From NCBI GenBank assembly GCA_902806595.1, contig CADCXC010000005.1:2852001-2916000 (forward strand): DNA of 64,000 nt. The letters are read 5' to 3'. This DNA comes from Pyrenopolyporus hunteri. Its lineage: Eukaryota > Ascomycota > Sordariomycetes > Xylariales > Hypoxylaceae. Positions 1 through 12,566 of the stretch are shown piece by piece (position 1 is the first letter of the stretch; each line of letters starts with the position of its first letter). A program made the position numbers and the translations under genes. The notes below the pieces were generated by a model. The model was not told the DNA's origin, did not search any database, and saw only the letters and a program-made list of their open reading frames with translations.

Positions 1-306
1 TTCGGTGGATGAGGGTGGTTGAAACAGGGTGGTCGGCGGTTCATCTTGATTAGGCTCTCCAGCAGTAGCTGTAGACAACGAGATAGTCGGTAATGACAAG
101 TTCGAGGACGTAATGGAGGGTGTGGAGCCGTTCTGCATGGCCATCAGGGCTTGCTGAGCAGACGGCTGTTGATTGGGCTTAGGCGACGACGAGAAGAATT
201 GGCTAAGGCGGTTCCCCTTCGATTGAGATGGTCTCCTCTCGCCAGTCCTCTCCGAGTACGGCATACTGCTAGCGTTGGTGAAGGGGATCGAGATACGTCG
301 TGGCAT
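1..306 (-). CDS. 5' part of an unknown Ser/Pro-rich protein, cut by the window edge
   Basis: The reverse strand opens with ATG at 304-306 and stays open for 102 codons to the window edge, beginning MPRRISIPFTN. The translated part is rich in Ser, Pro, Gln and Thr, has a short basic patch near residues 20-35 (ERTGERRPSQSKGNR) and looks disordered. No domain is visible, so I do not assign a family. The main support is an uninterrupted frame with gene-like composition that begins with ATG, followed upstream by about 2.5 kb of non-coding DNA. The next gene (acetoacetyl-CoA synthetase, plus strand) is divergent from it. The rest of the protein lies outside the window, so function cannot be judged. 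Confidence 0.6.
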   Translation of the reverse strand, partial: MPRRISIPFTNASSMPYSERTGERRPSQSKGNRLSQFFSSSPKPNQQPSAQQALMAMQNGSTPSITSSNLSLPTISLSTATAGEPNQDEPPTTLFQPPSSTE

Positions 307-2831
307 TGCTATAGGTGGTGGAAGTTGTAACGTCGGTATATAATTAGGCGGTTCTAGGAGAACAAAATGTATAAAGGAGCTGAAGGGTAGAATTGCTATT
401 CGCAAATCTAGATAAGAATTAGCTAAGAGTCGTGAAGAGTTGGGGGCCAAGGAAGAGGATAAAAAGTCAAAGACAAAACTAGTAGAGGATATCAGGGGTA
501 ATAGTAAATTACACAGGAGCCGACTTCAATTCAGAGTAGCGATAGAGATATAGCATAGCCACGAAGTCTTCGTCTCATCTTGGCTTGCGATACTATGAAA
601 TGTGTTGGAAAGCACAGTCCGCTTGCCAACTGCGGCACGACGGCAGACAAGGCAAGCTTGGTGAATTCGTTCGTAGGAGGGTAGGTAGGTATGGATAATA
701 AACACAAGGCCGCACCGGTAACGAAGCTATGCACGTTGTACGTTGTACGTTGTACGTCGTTTAAATGAATCAGCTTACCTTGCCCTTTCCCTAGGCCTCC
801 GTTCTTTGCATCGAACTCTTGAGCTGTTGGGCTTTCGTCTCGAGACCCACGAATGAGCCCCGACTAAGTAAGCTTGGTGAGCTGCCGGGGGATTGAATTG
901 ATCTCTTAAGCACTTCGAGCTCGACGGAGTTCAATTGGCCGGTGGATTGGTGCTAAAGAAGACAAAGGAGCGTGGTGAAGGGAAATGATTCCCTTAAGAG
1001 GTGAGGACGACGCCGACACAACAACAACTTCCCTCGACACCAATGACAGCCGTTTCCGAGATTAATAAGAAAGAGAGAAGTATAAGGGTGAAGAGGAGAC
1101 AAGAGGAAAGAAGATCAAATTTAGGAGGCAAGAAGAGAGCAATCCGACGGGGAGTTTCAAAAGGTGGATCAAAATTAGTACATATGCATGTATCGTATGT
1201 ATCGCACGTACCCAATCTCTGAAGCTGATACCGTATTTGCACAAATTGTACAGATTACATAGCGGTGGTACATGTAGATACCTACCTAGGTACCTAGATA
1301 CGCAGTAAAATCACCCGCACCGTATGGTGTGGGTTTCACCAAGTTTGACAGAGCCCGACAGGGCCCTCCAGGGCACGCCAGGACCCCGTTGTTTATGCTT
1401 TCAAATCTTTGCCCTCCTTCCGAACGATCCGTACTCCACAAGTCTGTGCCTACTAAATCCCGCCTCTGCTGGTATGGGATTGCGGAACAACTTGAAAGTC
1501 ACAACTGCCTAAGGTACTCCATTAGTGCACACCGCAGCTTAGGTACATGTAGGTATGTAGGTAGGTACATGCATGCACCCATATCTACCTAGTACATACC
1601 TAGGTAGGTACCTACATATGTTGGTATACCTCGGCGAGCTGCGCACCTTGGGTACCTAGGTACCTAGCCTATATGCCTAGGTACTTACGTGACGTTCTAA
1701 TGCTAATTCGCTTCAATTGGGTGGCCTCTTCAATACATGCATACGTATTTCATAGGTCGCGGAATTTTCTTGCAGTTCGCCAAATTACATCTGGGTAGTC
1801 TTTTCATTTTGGACCACGCCATTGTCAGCTTGGCAGGGCCTCAATTGGTTTTATGCCCATGTTACGGAGCCAGCGGAGCAATATGCTACGATTTTGATGG
1901 CCGGGCTGAGCCGGTATTTGAAGGATCCATCTGCCATTACATAAATTGCCTCATTTGTGTGTAAAGCCATTAATAAGTGGGTGCCTTGATATTAGAGTAG
2001 TACCTAGCTTGGTAAATGCGACGGAATCAACACGGCTATGTACCTTCCTACGTTCGGAGGTACATAGGTACCTACCTACCTAAGGAACCAATTATCAACC
2101 CGGTCCATTCCTATACGCGTACATAGGTACCTAGGTATATACTACCTTAGGCTGGACGTACATCTCATGTTGAGAGGCAGCCTACCCGACAACCTTAACT
2201 CAACTATAACGGAAAGAGGTATGCACCCAACCAATCGCAAGCTGATTGTGAACGCGTATACAAATCTTCCAATGTTATTTTGGTATACCCATATACCTCA
2301 ACTCTCTAGCCACAGCACGCTCTCTCACTAAGCTCTTCGGGTACATTTTAGGTAGGGTAGAATAAAAAGGCCTAAGGAAAAACGATATGGGGAAGCGTTT
2401 AGCCAATCATACCTAGGTAGGTAGATACCTTAGGTACCACTAATATCTCGCTTCTTCGCAGGTCAGCCACAACCAACACATTTAAGCTCTTCCTGCAGCT
2501 CCAGTCCTAAAGCCATCAACGCCCGAGGCTTAAGCTTCTAAAGGTTCACTTATAATTAAACTCCAAGCCGAATCTTACCTGTTCGTACATCACCTACCGC
2601 ATATGTACCAAGTACCTACTTATGTAAGAATAAAGGTACCGTACATAAGGTCTCTTTAAGCACATGTATACCTAGGTACCTTATGTAAGAATAACCAGGT
2701 ACATACTCGGGTGTAGTTATTCTCCATTCACACACGCATCGCGAGCTCAGCTCCTTCGGCGATTTCTCACCAACTTCCCTACATTTTATACCGTTAACTC
2801 TCGTCGTGAGGCTGTGGCCCGTACCTCCACC
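307..2831. other. Divergent intergenic region with palindromic arrays
   Basis: This stretch separates the truncated left-edge gene from acetoacetyl-CoA synthetase. I see no gene. Short frames at 1001-1222 and 1329-1592 have no codon structure or family resemblance. It carries several runs of the GGTACCTA palindromic unit, near 1280-1300, 1541-1685, 2040-2145, 2400-2440 and 2640-2700. It also has a triple copy of ACGTTGTACGTTGTACGT-type sequence near 731-760. The last 100 bases before 2832 are pyrimidine-rich, as expected for a fungal core promoter and leader. Confidence 0.6.
1541..1685. repeat. GGTACCTA-type palindromic array
   Basis: The segment is dominated by overlapping GGTACC and CCTAGG palindromes with TAGG/CCTA and ACATG spacers. 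A perfect run of the 8-base unit reads the same on both strands. It is one of more than a dozen such arrays in the window, nearly all in intergenic DNA. Confidence 0.8.
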
Positions 2832-5210
2832 ATGACTATTGACCCCAGATCTAGCCCGGCCGAGCTATGGCGGCATCCAAATCCCGCCTCAACCCAGATG
2901 CACAAGTTCCTCGAACATGTAAAGGGGAAATATGGTGTTGAACTTGGAGATTATTCGGCTTTGCACAGGTGGTCCGTCGAGCATGTCTCGGACTTCTGGG
3001 AGGAAGTATGGCACTTCTGCGGTATAAAGGCGTCCAACCCCTACTCATCTGTAGGTATCTCAGATTTTTCCGTACTCGCTTGTCTCTTACACGTATCATG
3101 AATCGCCTATCACTTTGAAACCACATTGTTCGTGTGTCCCGCCTAAACAGTTCGGTGCTCCGAATTTGCCAGCTACTATTTATCAAAGCCACACAATCCT
3201 AACATACGAGTCAATAGGTTCTAGCGGATAATGCTCCGATGTTCCCTAGGCCTGACTTCTTCTCCGGGGCGCTTTTAAATTTCGCGGAGAATCTCCTATT
3301 TCCGGAGAAGGCGAGTATTGCCGAGTCCTCTGCCGCCGTCATTGCCGTCACCGAAGTTGAAGGGCAGCTCTCGGAGACAACATGGGCTGAATTACGGGAA
3401 GCAGTACGGCGGTGCTCTAATTCTTTGAGGGCTGCCGGCTTAAAGCCCAAGGACGTGGTTGCTGGTTTCGTTTCCAACCACACACAAGCACTCATCGCGA
3501 TGCTGTCCGCAACGGCCATTGGGGCCGTATGGACGGGCATAAGTCCGGACAATGGAGTGAGTGCCGTTTTGGATAGACTGGTCCAGATTGAGCCCAGAGT
3601 CCTATTCGCGGATAACGGAACGGTCTATAACGGTAAGTCGTGGTCTAGCACGGAGAAGACATCACAAGTGGTGGACCAACTCAAGTCTAGGGGTCTGGAG
3701 CTCGTCATCGTCATTAATAACGTCCCCGATCTTGGTTTGGACCTGGAGCGTCTGAATTCAAAGGGGATAATGGCCAAAGAATACGAAGGCTTCCTGAAAA
3801 GGTATCCAGTTGATTTCATTTTCCTTTTTTCCTTTTTTTCCTTTCTAGAATAAAAAAAGACGCCAAAGAAAAAAAATCCACGGCTCGATGCTAACAGGAT
3901 CAACATCGTCTAGCGGCAACGATGAGCCCCTGAAGTTCGAGCAACTTCCACCATCACATCCCCTCTACGTCTTATTCTCTAGTGGTACTACCGGCCTTCC
4001 AAAGGCCATTGTTCATAGCGCATTGGGCACCCTGATTCAACATAAGAAGGAGCAGTTTCTTCATTCCTCGTTAGACTCAACCTCAAGGTTGCTTTACTAT
4101 ACCACTACATCTTGGATGATGTGGCATTGGAGCATATCAGCGCTTGCTTGCGGCACAACTCTAGTCCTTTACACCGGTTCACCTTTCAAGCCTCACGGCC
4201 ACCTCTCCCTACCTCTACACCTCGCCTCGCTACGAGTGACACACTTTGGTACCTCCGCCGCCTACCTTACCGCGCTAGAGAGTAACGGCATCTATCCTAC
4301 TCGATCGGTTGACCTCTCTCACTTGCAAGCGATCTACTCAACAGCCGCGCCTTTACCCCCATCGACCTTCTCCTTCGTCTACGAGGCCTTCCCCGCACAT
4401 GTTAACTTGGCTTCCATCATTGGGGGTACCGATATAATCTCTTGTTTCGGTGTTCCTTGTCCGATACTTCCAGTCCACGTTGGCGAGGTCCAATGCGTTG
4501 GACTTGGCATGGCTGTTGAGGTGGTAGACTCCATCAGCGGCGCCCCGACGCCCGACGAAAGCGGCGAGTTGGTATGCACAAAACCGTTTCCTTCTCAACC
4601 CCTAACCTTCTGGGGACCTGGCGGCGATGCCAAATATCGTGCTAGCTATTTTGAACGGTTCGATGGCATATGGCACCACGGTGATTTCATGCGAATGAAC
4701 GGCAAGACGGGTGGCTTTGTCATGCTAGGGCGCAGTGACGGCGTTTTAAAACCGGGCGGGGTACGGTTTGGTAGCGCCGAGATATACTCAGCCCTGACTA
4801 AGTTTTTCAAGGGTGAGATAGAGGACGCCGTTTGCGTAGGCCGTCGACGGGAAACGGACCGTGATGAGACCGTCTGCTTGTTCGTTAACATGGCGGAGGG
4901 GAAGAAATTCACTCCCGAGCTTCGCGGAAGAATCAAGAGCGTGATTCGGGAGGAATTAAGTCCACGGCATATCCCGACCGTTATTGAAGAATGCGGTGCG
5001 GGAATTCCAAAGACTTTAAATGGGAAGAAGTACGTCTCACCACATTTAACTTGATTTAAGGGTCTGGTTTCGAACTATTACTAACGTCTAACTAGAATCG
5101 AGGTTGCGGTGAAGCAGATCCTCTCTGGAAATGATATCAAAACAAATACTAGCGTGGCAAACCCAGAGGCTCTGGATTGGTTTAAAGAGTGGGCGGCAAC
5201 ACACAATTAA
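2832..5210 (+). CDS. Acetoacetyl-CoA synthetase (acetoacetate-CoA ligase)
   Basis: This is an ANL-superfamily adenylate-forming enzyme that would activate acetoacetate to acetoacetyl-CoA with ATP in the cytosol, feeding sterol and fatty-acid synthesis. Four exons (2832-3050, 3218-3801, 3914-5029, 5096-5210) give 677 residues, the usual family length of about 650-680. The AMP-binding P-loop FSSGTTGLPKA lies near residue 287. LNFAENLLFP, typical of acetoacetyl-CoA synthetases, follows the first intron. A YTTTSWMMWHW segment and the C-terminal catalytic-lysine motif PKTLNGKK (about residue 632) are present. The start is the ATG at 2832 in CCACCATGA; an in-frame GTG 18 bases upstream is not a likely eukaryotic start. 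All three introns restore frame with GT-AG borders; intron 2 has a CTAAC branch sequence 16 nt before its end. The gene converges on the ADAL gene, whose stop is 225 bp away. A general acetyl-CoA synthetase is less likely given the LNFAENLL context. Confidence 0.9.
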
Positions 5211-5434
5211 GACATAGAGAAATGAAATTCATCGATAAGAAAAGGGAAAAGGAAAGACTCGTCGCCGTCTAGCACAGGGTATATTTGGACATGCATTAGA
5301 CGGGAAATATACGATATATAGATGGTATACGGGCGACGGAGCAAAGGGTGGAACGGCACGTAGATCCACGTTAGGAACCATCCCCTTCCCATTTTGTATC
5401 AACAGCCACACTTCTAGTTGGCGTATCTATGCTT

Positions 5435-6759
5435 TCACCACATCATGTCTCTTAGTCTCGCCTTCTCGTCATTCCCTGCGAAAATAACATCGATGCCCTT
5501 TCTTGCCAACACCAGGATTTCCTCCCGCCGTAGCCGGAAATGTTCCCGAATGAGCCTCCACTCGTTTGATAGGGGACTACCAAAAATGCCCACGTCATCG
5601 GTCTAGCGTCTCTTAGTCAGCCTAGAGTCCGTAAGCAAGCATTCTGACTTCAACTCACACACGGTACAACGACTGGCCCGTCAACAAGCCACCACCCTCC
5701 AAAATGGTGAGCCTCGAAGCTACCGCTGATCATCTTCGCATGAACGTTACAGCTAAGACACAGCTCTAGGCCGATGCCTCTCCGCGCCGTAATCTGTTGC
5801 TTGACCGTTTCCGGGACGTGTATGACATGGCCAAGACGATCGGGGCCCCAATTCATGATTGTGCTGAGCTCACTCTCGCTAGCGCTAGCCTCAGCCTCGG
5901 CGAAGTGGATTGTCACCTTAAGCCCAGCTACCTTCGCAGCTTCAATCGCGGGCGTAAATGAGGACACATCGCCCCTCGTAGGATCGCCGCAGAGATCAAT
6001 GCCGACAACGCCCCGGCCGCGGAATCTCCTAGCGAGTGCGATGACCTCGCATGCCTCATCGAGGGTATTACGTCGGTCGATGGATAGGATTAGACGAACA
6101 TGTATTGTTGGCGATTCTTCTTGCGCGGCCCTCATAGATCGTAGCACTGCGTCGACATAGCCCGCCTTATCTAAATCTGCGGTCGGGATAGCTCGTGGTG
6201 TTGTCCTCAGTTCGAGATACACCACTCCATCGAGCGCAAAGTCCTCGACCACGGATCTAGTGGTGTACTCGATGGAGTCAACGTCGTTGACGAGGTTGTA
6301 AATATAAGACGAAAATAGCGGAAAGAAGCTACAAAGACGATATAACCTCAGCGCCCATTGCTTTCGATCACAGTGTAAGGGGCCATATGTTGAACGACCT
6401 CCTCCACGCTCTTCTTACGTTTTGAGATCGTAGTCATGTCTACCCGGCGGCATTACGGCCAGGGGGTCTTCAAGATCAGTCTTCCCGCCTTCTTTCTTGG
6501 CTTCCCAAATTTCGTGCAAGCATTGCCGACTGATACTGCCAGTTAAGTGGGCATGGAGCTACATGTTTATAAGATACGAAGTTAGCATGCGAACTTGGCA
6601 GCATAGCCGAGCGTGCAAGGACCGAGAAGATGGCATATAACTACATAGGTAGGTACGTAAGATAGAAGAAACGGGAAATGTATGACCGCATTCTAGTACC
6701 GGCCTGTGTACCTCAATCTTGGGCATGGACCTAAAGTCAAAATCGGGTTCCTGTGCCAT
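5435..6759 (-). CDS. Adenosine deaminase-like protein (ADAL / N6-methyl-AMP deaminase family)
   Basis: This metal-dependent purine deaminase belongs to the ADAL branch of the adenosine/AMP deaminase superfamily. Characterised members remove the methylamino group of N6-methyl-AMP to give IMP. Four exons on the minus strand (6712-6759, 6419-6558, 5659-6328, 5435-5602) code for 341 residues. The metal site is visible as HAHLTGS (His18, His20), with HFAEAE in the middle, DRLGHVIH and the late pair TDDVGIFGS (Asp288-Asp289). VVYLELRTTPR is a signature of the ADAL group. Start is ATG at 6759 (MAQEPDFDF); upstream in-frame codons include only non-ATG starts. Introns are 153, 90 and 56 nt and all restore frame. 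Intron 1 contains a short TAGGTAGGTACGTAAG stretch of the dispersed palindromic family. A classical adenosine deaminase is less likely because of the short N terminus and the LELRTTPR motif. Confidence 0.9.
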
Positions 6760-9326
6760 GATGTTGTCGAGGTTTGGGGGTTGGGGTCGTCCTAGGGCGT
6801 TGCTTGAGTCGTTGGAGTAGGAGGTAATCAGGTACCTAGGTACCACCTATGTGCGTCGTGCTACATGTACTAAGTACCAAAACGAAGTATCCATCGGTTC
6901 AATCTTGACCTAGACTCAATCTAGACACGATTCAGAAGACACCTAGGTGTTTCAACCAAAAAATTGTGCTAGGTACTCTGGTATGTGTAGGTACCTAGGT
7001 ATATATGACTGCCGAGAATCGATTATACTTCAGACTTATCATTCTGACTAGAGCGATATGGATTATGATATGCAATATAAGGTAGGTAAGCAATACATAC
7101 ACGTAGGTCTATTGTAAACCTGCGACATAGGCATAGGGACAGGCCCGCGCTTTGTCAAGCACCTTGTGACACCGAATGCTACGTACCTACATGCTACGCG
7201 CCTACGCTTCTGCCCTGGACGTAGTAGCCACGAACATTTGCCGGCGAATTGCATGTGGTCAAGGAGCGACACAGTGTCGAGCGGACCGTCCAAGAGAAAT
7301 AAGGTCTGTCGGAATCCTTTATTAAATACCTAGGTACCTTTATATATAGGTACCTCGCCGGGTGGTGACTGCTCTGGAAACCCCATCCGTGTATGTGAAC
7401 ATTCTATAGATTCTCCCGGTCGATCGCGACATATGACGACGCCCAAGCTATGGATTTAATATATGTATTTTACGCATAAACCCAAAGTGTTGCCAAGTCC
7501 CTCCTTTAACGCCTTTGGCTTTGGTCAATTCACCAACGCCCAAGCGTCGCTCAACCTCCAACGTAAGGAGAAGGAGAGATAATTTAAGTAGGTGGGTAGG
7601 TACCTATATCGCACCCGACTTTCTAGACAAGTAGTTACCAGAATGGATAACCGGATAGGTAAATGCCTTCTCCATCTTCTTTTCTTCCCTCATAGAAAAG
7701 TCAAACAAGCTTTACCGCTGTTAGAAAACTGGGTTGCAATGAAAGTTAGGAAGTTTTGGGGAGAGGGGGGTTTCCGTTGTCGGGTCCGACGACTTCTAGT
7801 CTAGTACCTTGCATAGGCGAGATCGAGAGCGTCTCATCAAGGACAGGCCATCAAGGCTAACGCAACTACATTATTATGGAAGATATGGGGGGCTGTAATT
7901 GATTTAGGGACTGTATCCGCATTGGCGGACCTCAAACAGGTATGCCTTCTGTCCCGTAGCGGCGGAGACTCTTGACCAGCCAAGCCCTTTCCGTCACTCC
8001 ATAGAAAGGATGTACGATACATATCTACCTACCTACATAGTACATATAAATTGTGCATAATAAATAAAATCGGAGCATAGATGAGCATAGCTTTCCAGTC
8101 AGTAGCTTTCTGCCACGGGAAATGACGCCGTGGCCCGTTGAGATTAGTCTCGGAAATAACAAACGAATATTCAGCTAGTAAAGGTCAATTACTTTCCAGT
8201 ATTCTTAATCATCGTAGGAGGGAATCGTGACTCTTCTTAAAGCAGGGTTTGACATCTTGGCTCAACCGCTGTGCCGCGACTGTAGAATTAGATGCAAGGA
8301 GGCTAATTTAATGAAGTCTGGGGAGGAATAAGGAAACCCAACCATGCCGGTTTCATTGATCCGAGCCTATATGTATACAGGTAGGTATGTATATACATAT
8401 ATCCATGTCGTCTTGGGCATTTGGGTAGTGTAAGTATACGCGTTGGGAGTATGTAGGTATGTTACTTACATGTGTGAAGCTGTGAGCACAAAGAAGCGGG
8501 AAGGGTAAAAAGAAAAGAAAAAAAAAAAAAAAATCTCCGGTAGGGCCTAGGACGTACATACGTTTTAATACATACATGTACTACATATCTACGCACAAGC
8601 ATGAGCCTATGTATACTATAACAGGTACGTTCTATTCTCGTAAAATATGAGGCTTTTGATATAGAATTAAGGGACAGTTAACGAGAAATATATTATATAC
8701 TCTATGTACTATGTCTCTTTACAGCGCCCATCCGCCCCTAGTACGGTAATCCAGCTCACATAAAAGGTACCTTAAATAAATATAGACTAAACCCTGCTTT
8801 CCCTAGTAGATATCAGACTGGTGAGATCGCGAAGTTAAGGATGTTTCCAGAAAACGCGATTAGAATGGAATTCTACAAACTACATATAAACCTTAAGTTA
8901 TTAGTATTATAAGGCACCGCGGCTTTCCCGGTCATTAATAACAATGTATATATATATAGATTTTGACGATATATTTACAGTCATCCGATTTTCTTAAGTA
9001 CCTACCTTACCCATTTATTACCTACCTAGGTACCTACCTATAATGGGGTACTCGTATCCTTAGATGCGCTATAATATCAATAACTAGCTCTAAGGTATCT
9101 GGGTACATATATAGGTAGTCTACGAGCGCGCTTACACATAGGCGGCGTAATTATACGTTCTTGGCGAATAGGACGCCTTCACGCGTAGTCCTATCATATT
9201 CTCCTTTTCGGCCGATTGAAGTTAATTAAGCCCGGGGAGGAGTGTAAGAGGTGACAGGCCTCAAATGAGCTTGAACTCACCTTCCAGAACTTCCAAATGG
9301 ATGCTTTTGTAGCTCAAGATCCGTTA

Positions 9327-9385
<59 letters not shown>

Positions 9386-9390
9386 CATAT
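9327..9390. repeat. Alternating purine-pyrimidine microsatellite (CA)n(CG)n(CA)n(TA)n
   Basis: A continuous alternating tract of about 60 bases runs CACACA, then CGCGCG, then a long CA run, then TATATA. Such tracts are length-variable and can adopt left-handed DNA under negative supercoiling. Confidence 0.9.
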
Positions 9391-9924
9391 TGCATAGATC
9401 TTAGGCACGTAGTAGGCATTTACACGTATCGACTCAAAAGGCTGAGAGTGTACTCGCACATCCGACTTCCCGGACTTGGTTGGCACATGTCGCTTACTGC
9501 GCACCATAGAACACATCAAGCCGACTCCATATTTAAATAAAGTAAATAGGTACCTACCTAAGTAGGTACCTAGGTATCTAAGCTAGGTAGGCACACGTAG
9601 AATCGCCACGTCCCTTAATTGATACAACTAGGGCAGGTATATTACCTACATGAGTACCTACCTAGGTACCTTACGCAGGTACTCGCGCACTACCCACCAC
9701 AAGCCGCTGTACCCCGAATCGATATTCTACTACTATGTACATTTGATAGTACGGGCCATATAGAAGATACAAGTCTGAATGCATTGTCTGCCTCAGATAA
9801 CCTAATATACAAATGAACATGGTTAACGCATCCATTATCCGGCCCGCGATAGGTTAGCCGGGCAAGAGAAAAGAAAAGGACAAAGGGGGCGTAGGGCCCG
9901 CAAGTAGCGAAGAAGTAGGACATG

Positions 9925-10210
9925 CAGAGGTAGGTACCTACCTAGGTAGATACCCACAGGTGCATGTAGGCACCAAATGTACCAAGTACCTACCATTGAT
10001 ATCTGCATACCTCCTTAGGAAGTACCTATCAAACCTTGTAGTAGGTAGTGGGATCCGTATTTGTCTGATAATATGGGTACCTACCAACCTATAGGGCATA
10101 CATACTACATAGATAGATAGGTAGGTACCTACCCAGATATATGAATAGATATCCTATAGCAGATACAGCAGATATAGCAGGTAGGTGCCTAGGTGTATAG
10201 GTATCTTTAG
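9925..10210. repeat. GGTACCTA-type palindromic array
   Basis: This is one of the longest stretches of the dispersed palindromic family: repeated TAGGTACCTACC and CCTAGGTA blocks, broken by short unique sequence and by an AGATACAGCAGATATAGCAG direct repeat near 10160-10180. It lies about 1 kb upstream of the G-beta start codon. Confidence 0.8.
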
Positions 10211-11214
10211 GCAGCCTAGGAATATCAATTAGGGGTACCCGAGGTAAGAGTGAAGGTGAATTAGGAGGTGGAATTGCAGTACCTTAGCTCGCCAAGATAC
10301 AGGTACATAGTCTACCAACCAGGTCTCCATATATTTAATGCACGTATATACGCTATCGCGGGTACCTAGCCCACCCTAGCCCACCCTACCGCTTTGGGTG
10401 CTCTTCATTACCTCCTATGCGACTGTAGTGTACCTACTCTTTGTGCTCCTCCTCCTGCTCCTACTTTGGGAATACATACTACCACATACTAACATGCATA
10501 CAGAGACAAGTACTTACTTCTGCTAAATTGCAGATTGCTGGGTGTCGCTAAATTCTCTGCCGGTGCCAGTGCCAGCTTCCTTCTAATTTTCCTGTTCTTG
10601 GGTCCTTGATTGCTAGCTAGCCCGGTATTTCAATCTCCAAACCTCAGAAAGGCCATCCTTTCTATTCTTAACCACTGAACACTCTTCACTGAACCTACCT
10701 GAATCTGCCTGAGTGTCGCCCTCTAAGCAGAGCTGAGTCCTGGTTTCTGAGTCCTGCCCATCTCTGCACACCCTCTCCTACCTTTCCATTTTATTTATTT
10801 TTTTTTTCGTCTTCTTATTTTATTTTGTTTGTTTTATTTTATTCCCCTCCCCCCCCCCATTACTCCTTCTTGCCCACCCTCGTCCTGACGACAAAATCGT
10901 CTCTTTTTACACGCCTCCGAGTGTGGCCTAGCCGGAGCTCTATTTTATTTCGTTTTTAACCCTTTTAATATTGGTCAGAGCACTCGACAAGGACCCCCCT
11001 GAAGCTTGTCTTCCCTCCTCACCCTTACCCCGAGTTGATCCAACCTCACACCTTTTTCTCTCTTTTTTACCCCCTTCGGTGTCCTCTACGCTGTTCGCGA
11101 ACTCAAATCAAATCTATCCACACCGCCCGACGACACCCGTCGTCCATCACCGTCCATCCAATTCTCCCGCTGCTCCTCGGTCCTCTTCCTGACACACCCC
11201 CATCGCCGCTCACC

Positions 11215-12566
11215 ATGGACTCGCAACGTCCGAACGATGTGTCGCCTGAGGCCATGCAGGCGCGCATTCAGCAGGCGCGACGCGAGGCTGAGAACTTGAA
11301 GGATAGGATCAAGCGAAAGAAGGATGAACTAGCCGACACCACTCGTAAGTATACCTCTCCGTCAATTGAAGAATTATCCCCGACCACACCAACTATCTCA
11401 ACGTGCTTCTGATGCGCCCTATTCTGACTGTTGTGCCCGTCGTTTCCAGTTCGCGCCGTGGCGCAGCAATCTCACGAGGCAATTCCCAGAAACCAGTTAA
11501 TGAAGACAAAGCGGACGTTGAAGGGTCATCTTGCCAAGATTTATGCCATGCATTGGTCAACCGACCGAAGACATTTGGTATCCGCCTCGCAGGATGGCAA
11601 GCTTATCATTTGGGACGCTTACACGACGAATAAAGTCCACGCCATTCCTCTGCGATCATCGTGGGTCATGACTTGCGCTTATGCCCCGAGCGGCAACTAC
11701 GTCGCCTGCGGTGGCCTCGACAACATCTGTTCCATTTACAATCTCAACCAGAACCGAGACGGACCAACACGCGTCGCTCGGGAGTTGTCGGGCCATGCCG
11801 GCTATTTATCTTGCTGCCGATTCATCAACGACCGAAGCATCCTTACCTCGTCCGGTGACATGACCTGCATGAAATGGGATATCGAGACTGGCACCAAGGT
11901 TATGGAGTTCGCCGACCATCTGGGCGACGTCATGAGCATTAGCCTGAACCCTACAAACCAGAACACCTTCATATCGGGCGCCTGCGATGCCTTCGCAAAG
12001 CTTTGGGACATTCGTGCCGGCAAGGCTGTGCAGACGTTTGCGGGTCATGAATCTGATATCAACGCCATCCAGTTCTTCCCTGATGGCCATTCGTTCGTTA
12101 CTGGTTCCGATGATGCAACGTGTAGGCTGTTCGATATCCGGGCAGACAGAGAGCTCAATCTCTATGGCGTAAGTGTATAAGACGAGGGGATTCCTCTATG
12201 GTAAATGACTGACGTTGTGGCACAGTCTGAATCAATTCTATGTGGTATTACGTCTGTCGCCACGTCTGTTTCCGGCCGTCTGTTATTCGCTGGATACGAC
12301 GACTTCGAGTGCAAGGTACGACTCGACCTAATCTATTCTATCCAAGTTTCATCGGTTGACAGTCTTTAGGTATGGGACATCACAAGAGGAGAAAAGGTTG
12401 GGTCTCTCGTAGGCCACGAAAACCGGGTTAGTTGCTTGGGTGTTAGCAACGACGGCATCAGTCTGTGCACGGGTTCGTGGGACTCTGTGGTGAGTGCTTG
12501 CTATCCGGCTCACGAGTCAACTTTATATACGCTAACATTACGTAGCTCAAAATCTGGGCATACTAA
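11215..12566 (+). CDS. gnb-1: Heterotrimeric G protein beta subunit
   Basis: This is the WD40 beta subunit of the heterotrimeric G protein at the plasma membrane. In filamentous ascomycetes it acts with G-gamma in hyphal growth, conidiation, mating and, in pathogens, virulence. Five exons (11215-11344, 11450-12168, 12226-12315, 12370-12489, 12546-12566) code for 359 residues, the normal fungal length. The N-terminal helix (about residues 8-40, [20 protein letters not shown]) is the G-gamma-binding coiled coil. It is followed by [19 protein letters not shown] and seven WD repeats, including [19 protein letters not shown] and the closing LKIWAY, which is split off on a 21-nt last exon. Start is the ATG in CACCATGG at 11215. 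All four introns restore frame. The leader is long and pyrimidine-rich. The closely related RACK1 (cpc-2) family is excluded by the N-terminal helix. A phosducin-like gene, whose product assembles this subunit, lies 4 kb downstream on the same strand. Confidence 0.97.

Larger units (their letters stand above)
6760..11214. other. Long gene-free region upstream of ADAL and G-beta
   Basis: No convincing gene is visible over about 4.4 kb. The content is moderately AT-rich DNA studded with GGTACCTA-type arrays (6825-6845, 6990-7005, 7325-7355, 9000-9120, 9545-9700, 9925-10210). There is also a poly-A run at 8513-8533 and an alternating purine-pyrimidine tract at 9327-9390. From about 10780 to 11214 the plus strand becomes strongly pyrimidine-rich, with TATTTTATTT-like runs and C runs; this is the promoter and leader of the G-beta gene. 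The short frame at 7592-7804 starts inside an array and shows no family resemblance. Confidence 0.6.

Noticed and set aside
2814..2831. GTG start six codons upstream of the acetoacetyl-CoA synthetase ATG
   Set aside because: Nuclear fungal genes start almost always at ATG, and the ATG at 2832 has a good CCACC context.
7592..7804. 70-codon frame near a palindromic array
   Set aside because: Its start lies within the repeat and the translation has no recognisable feature.
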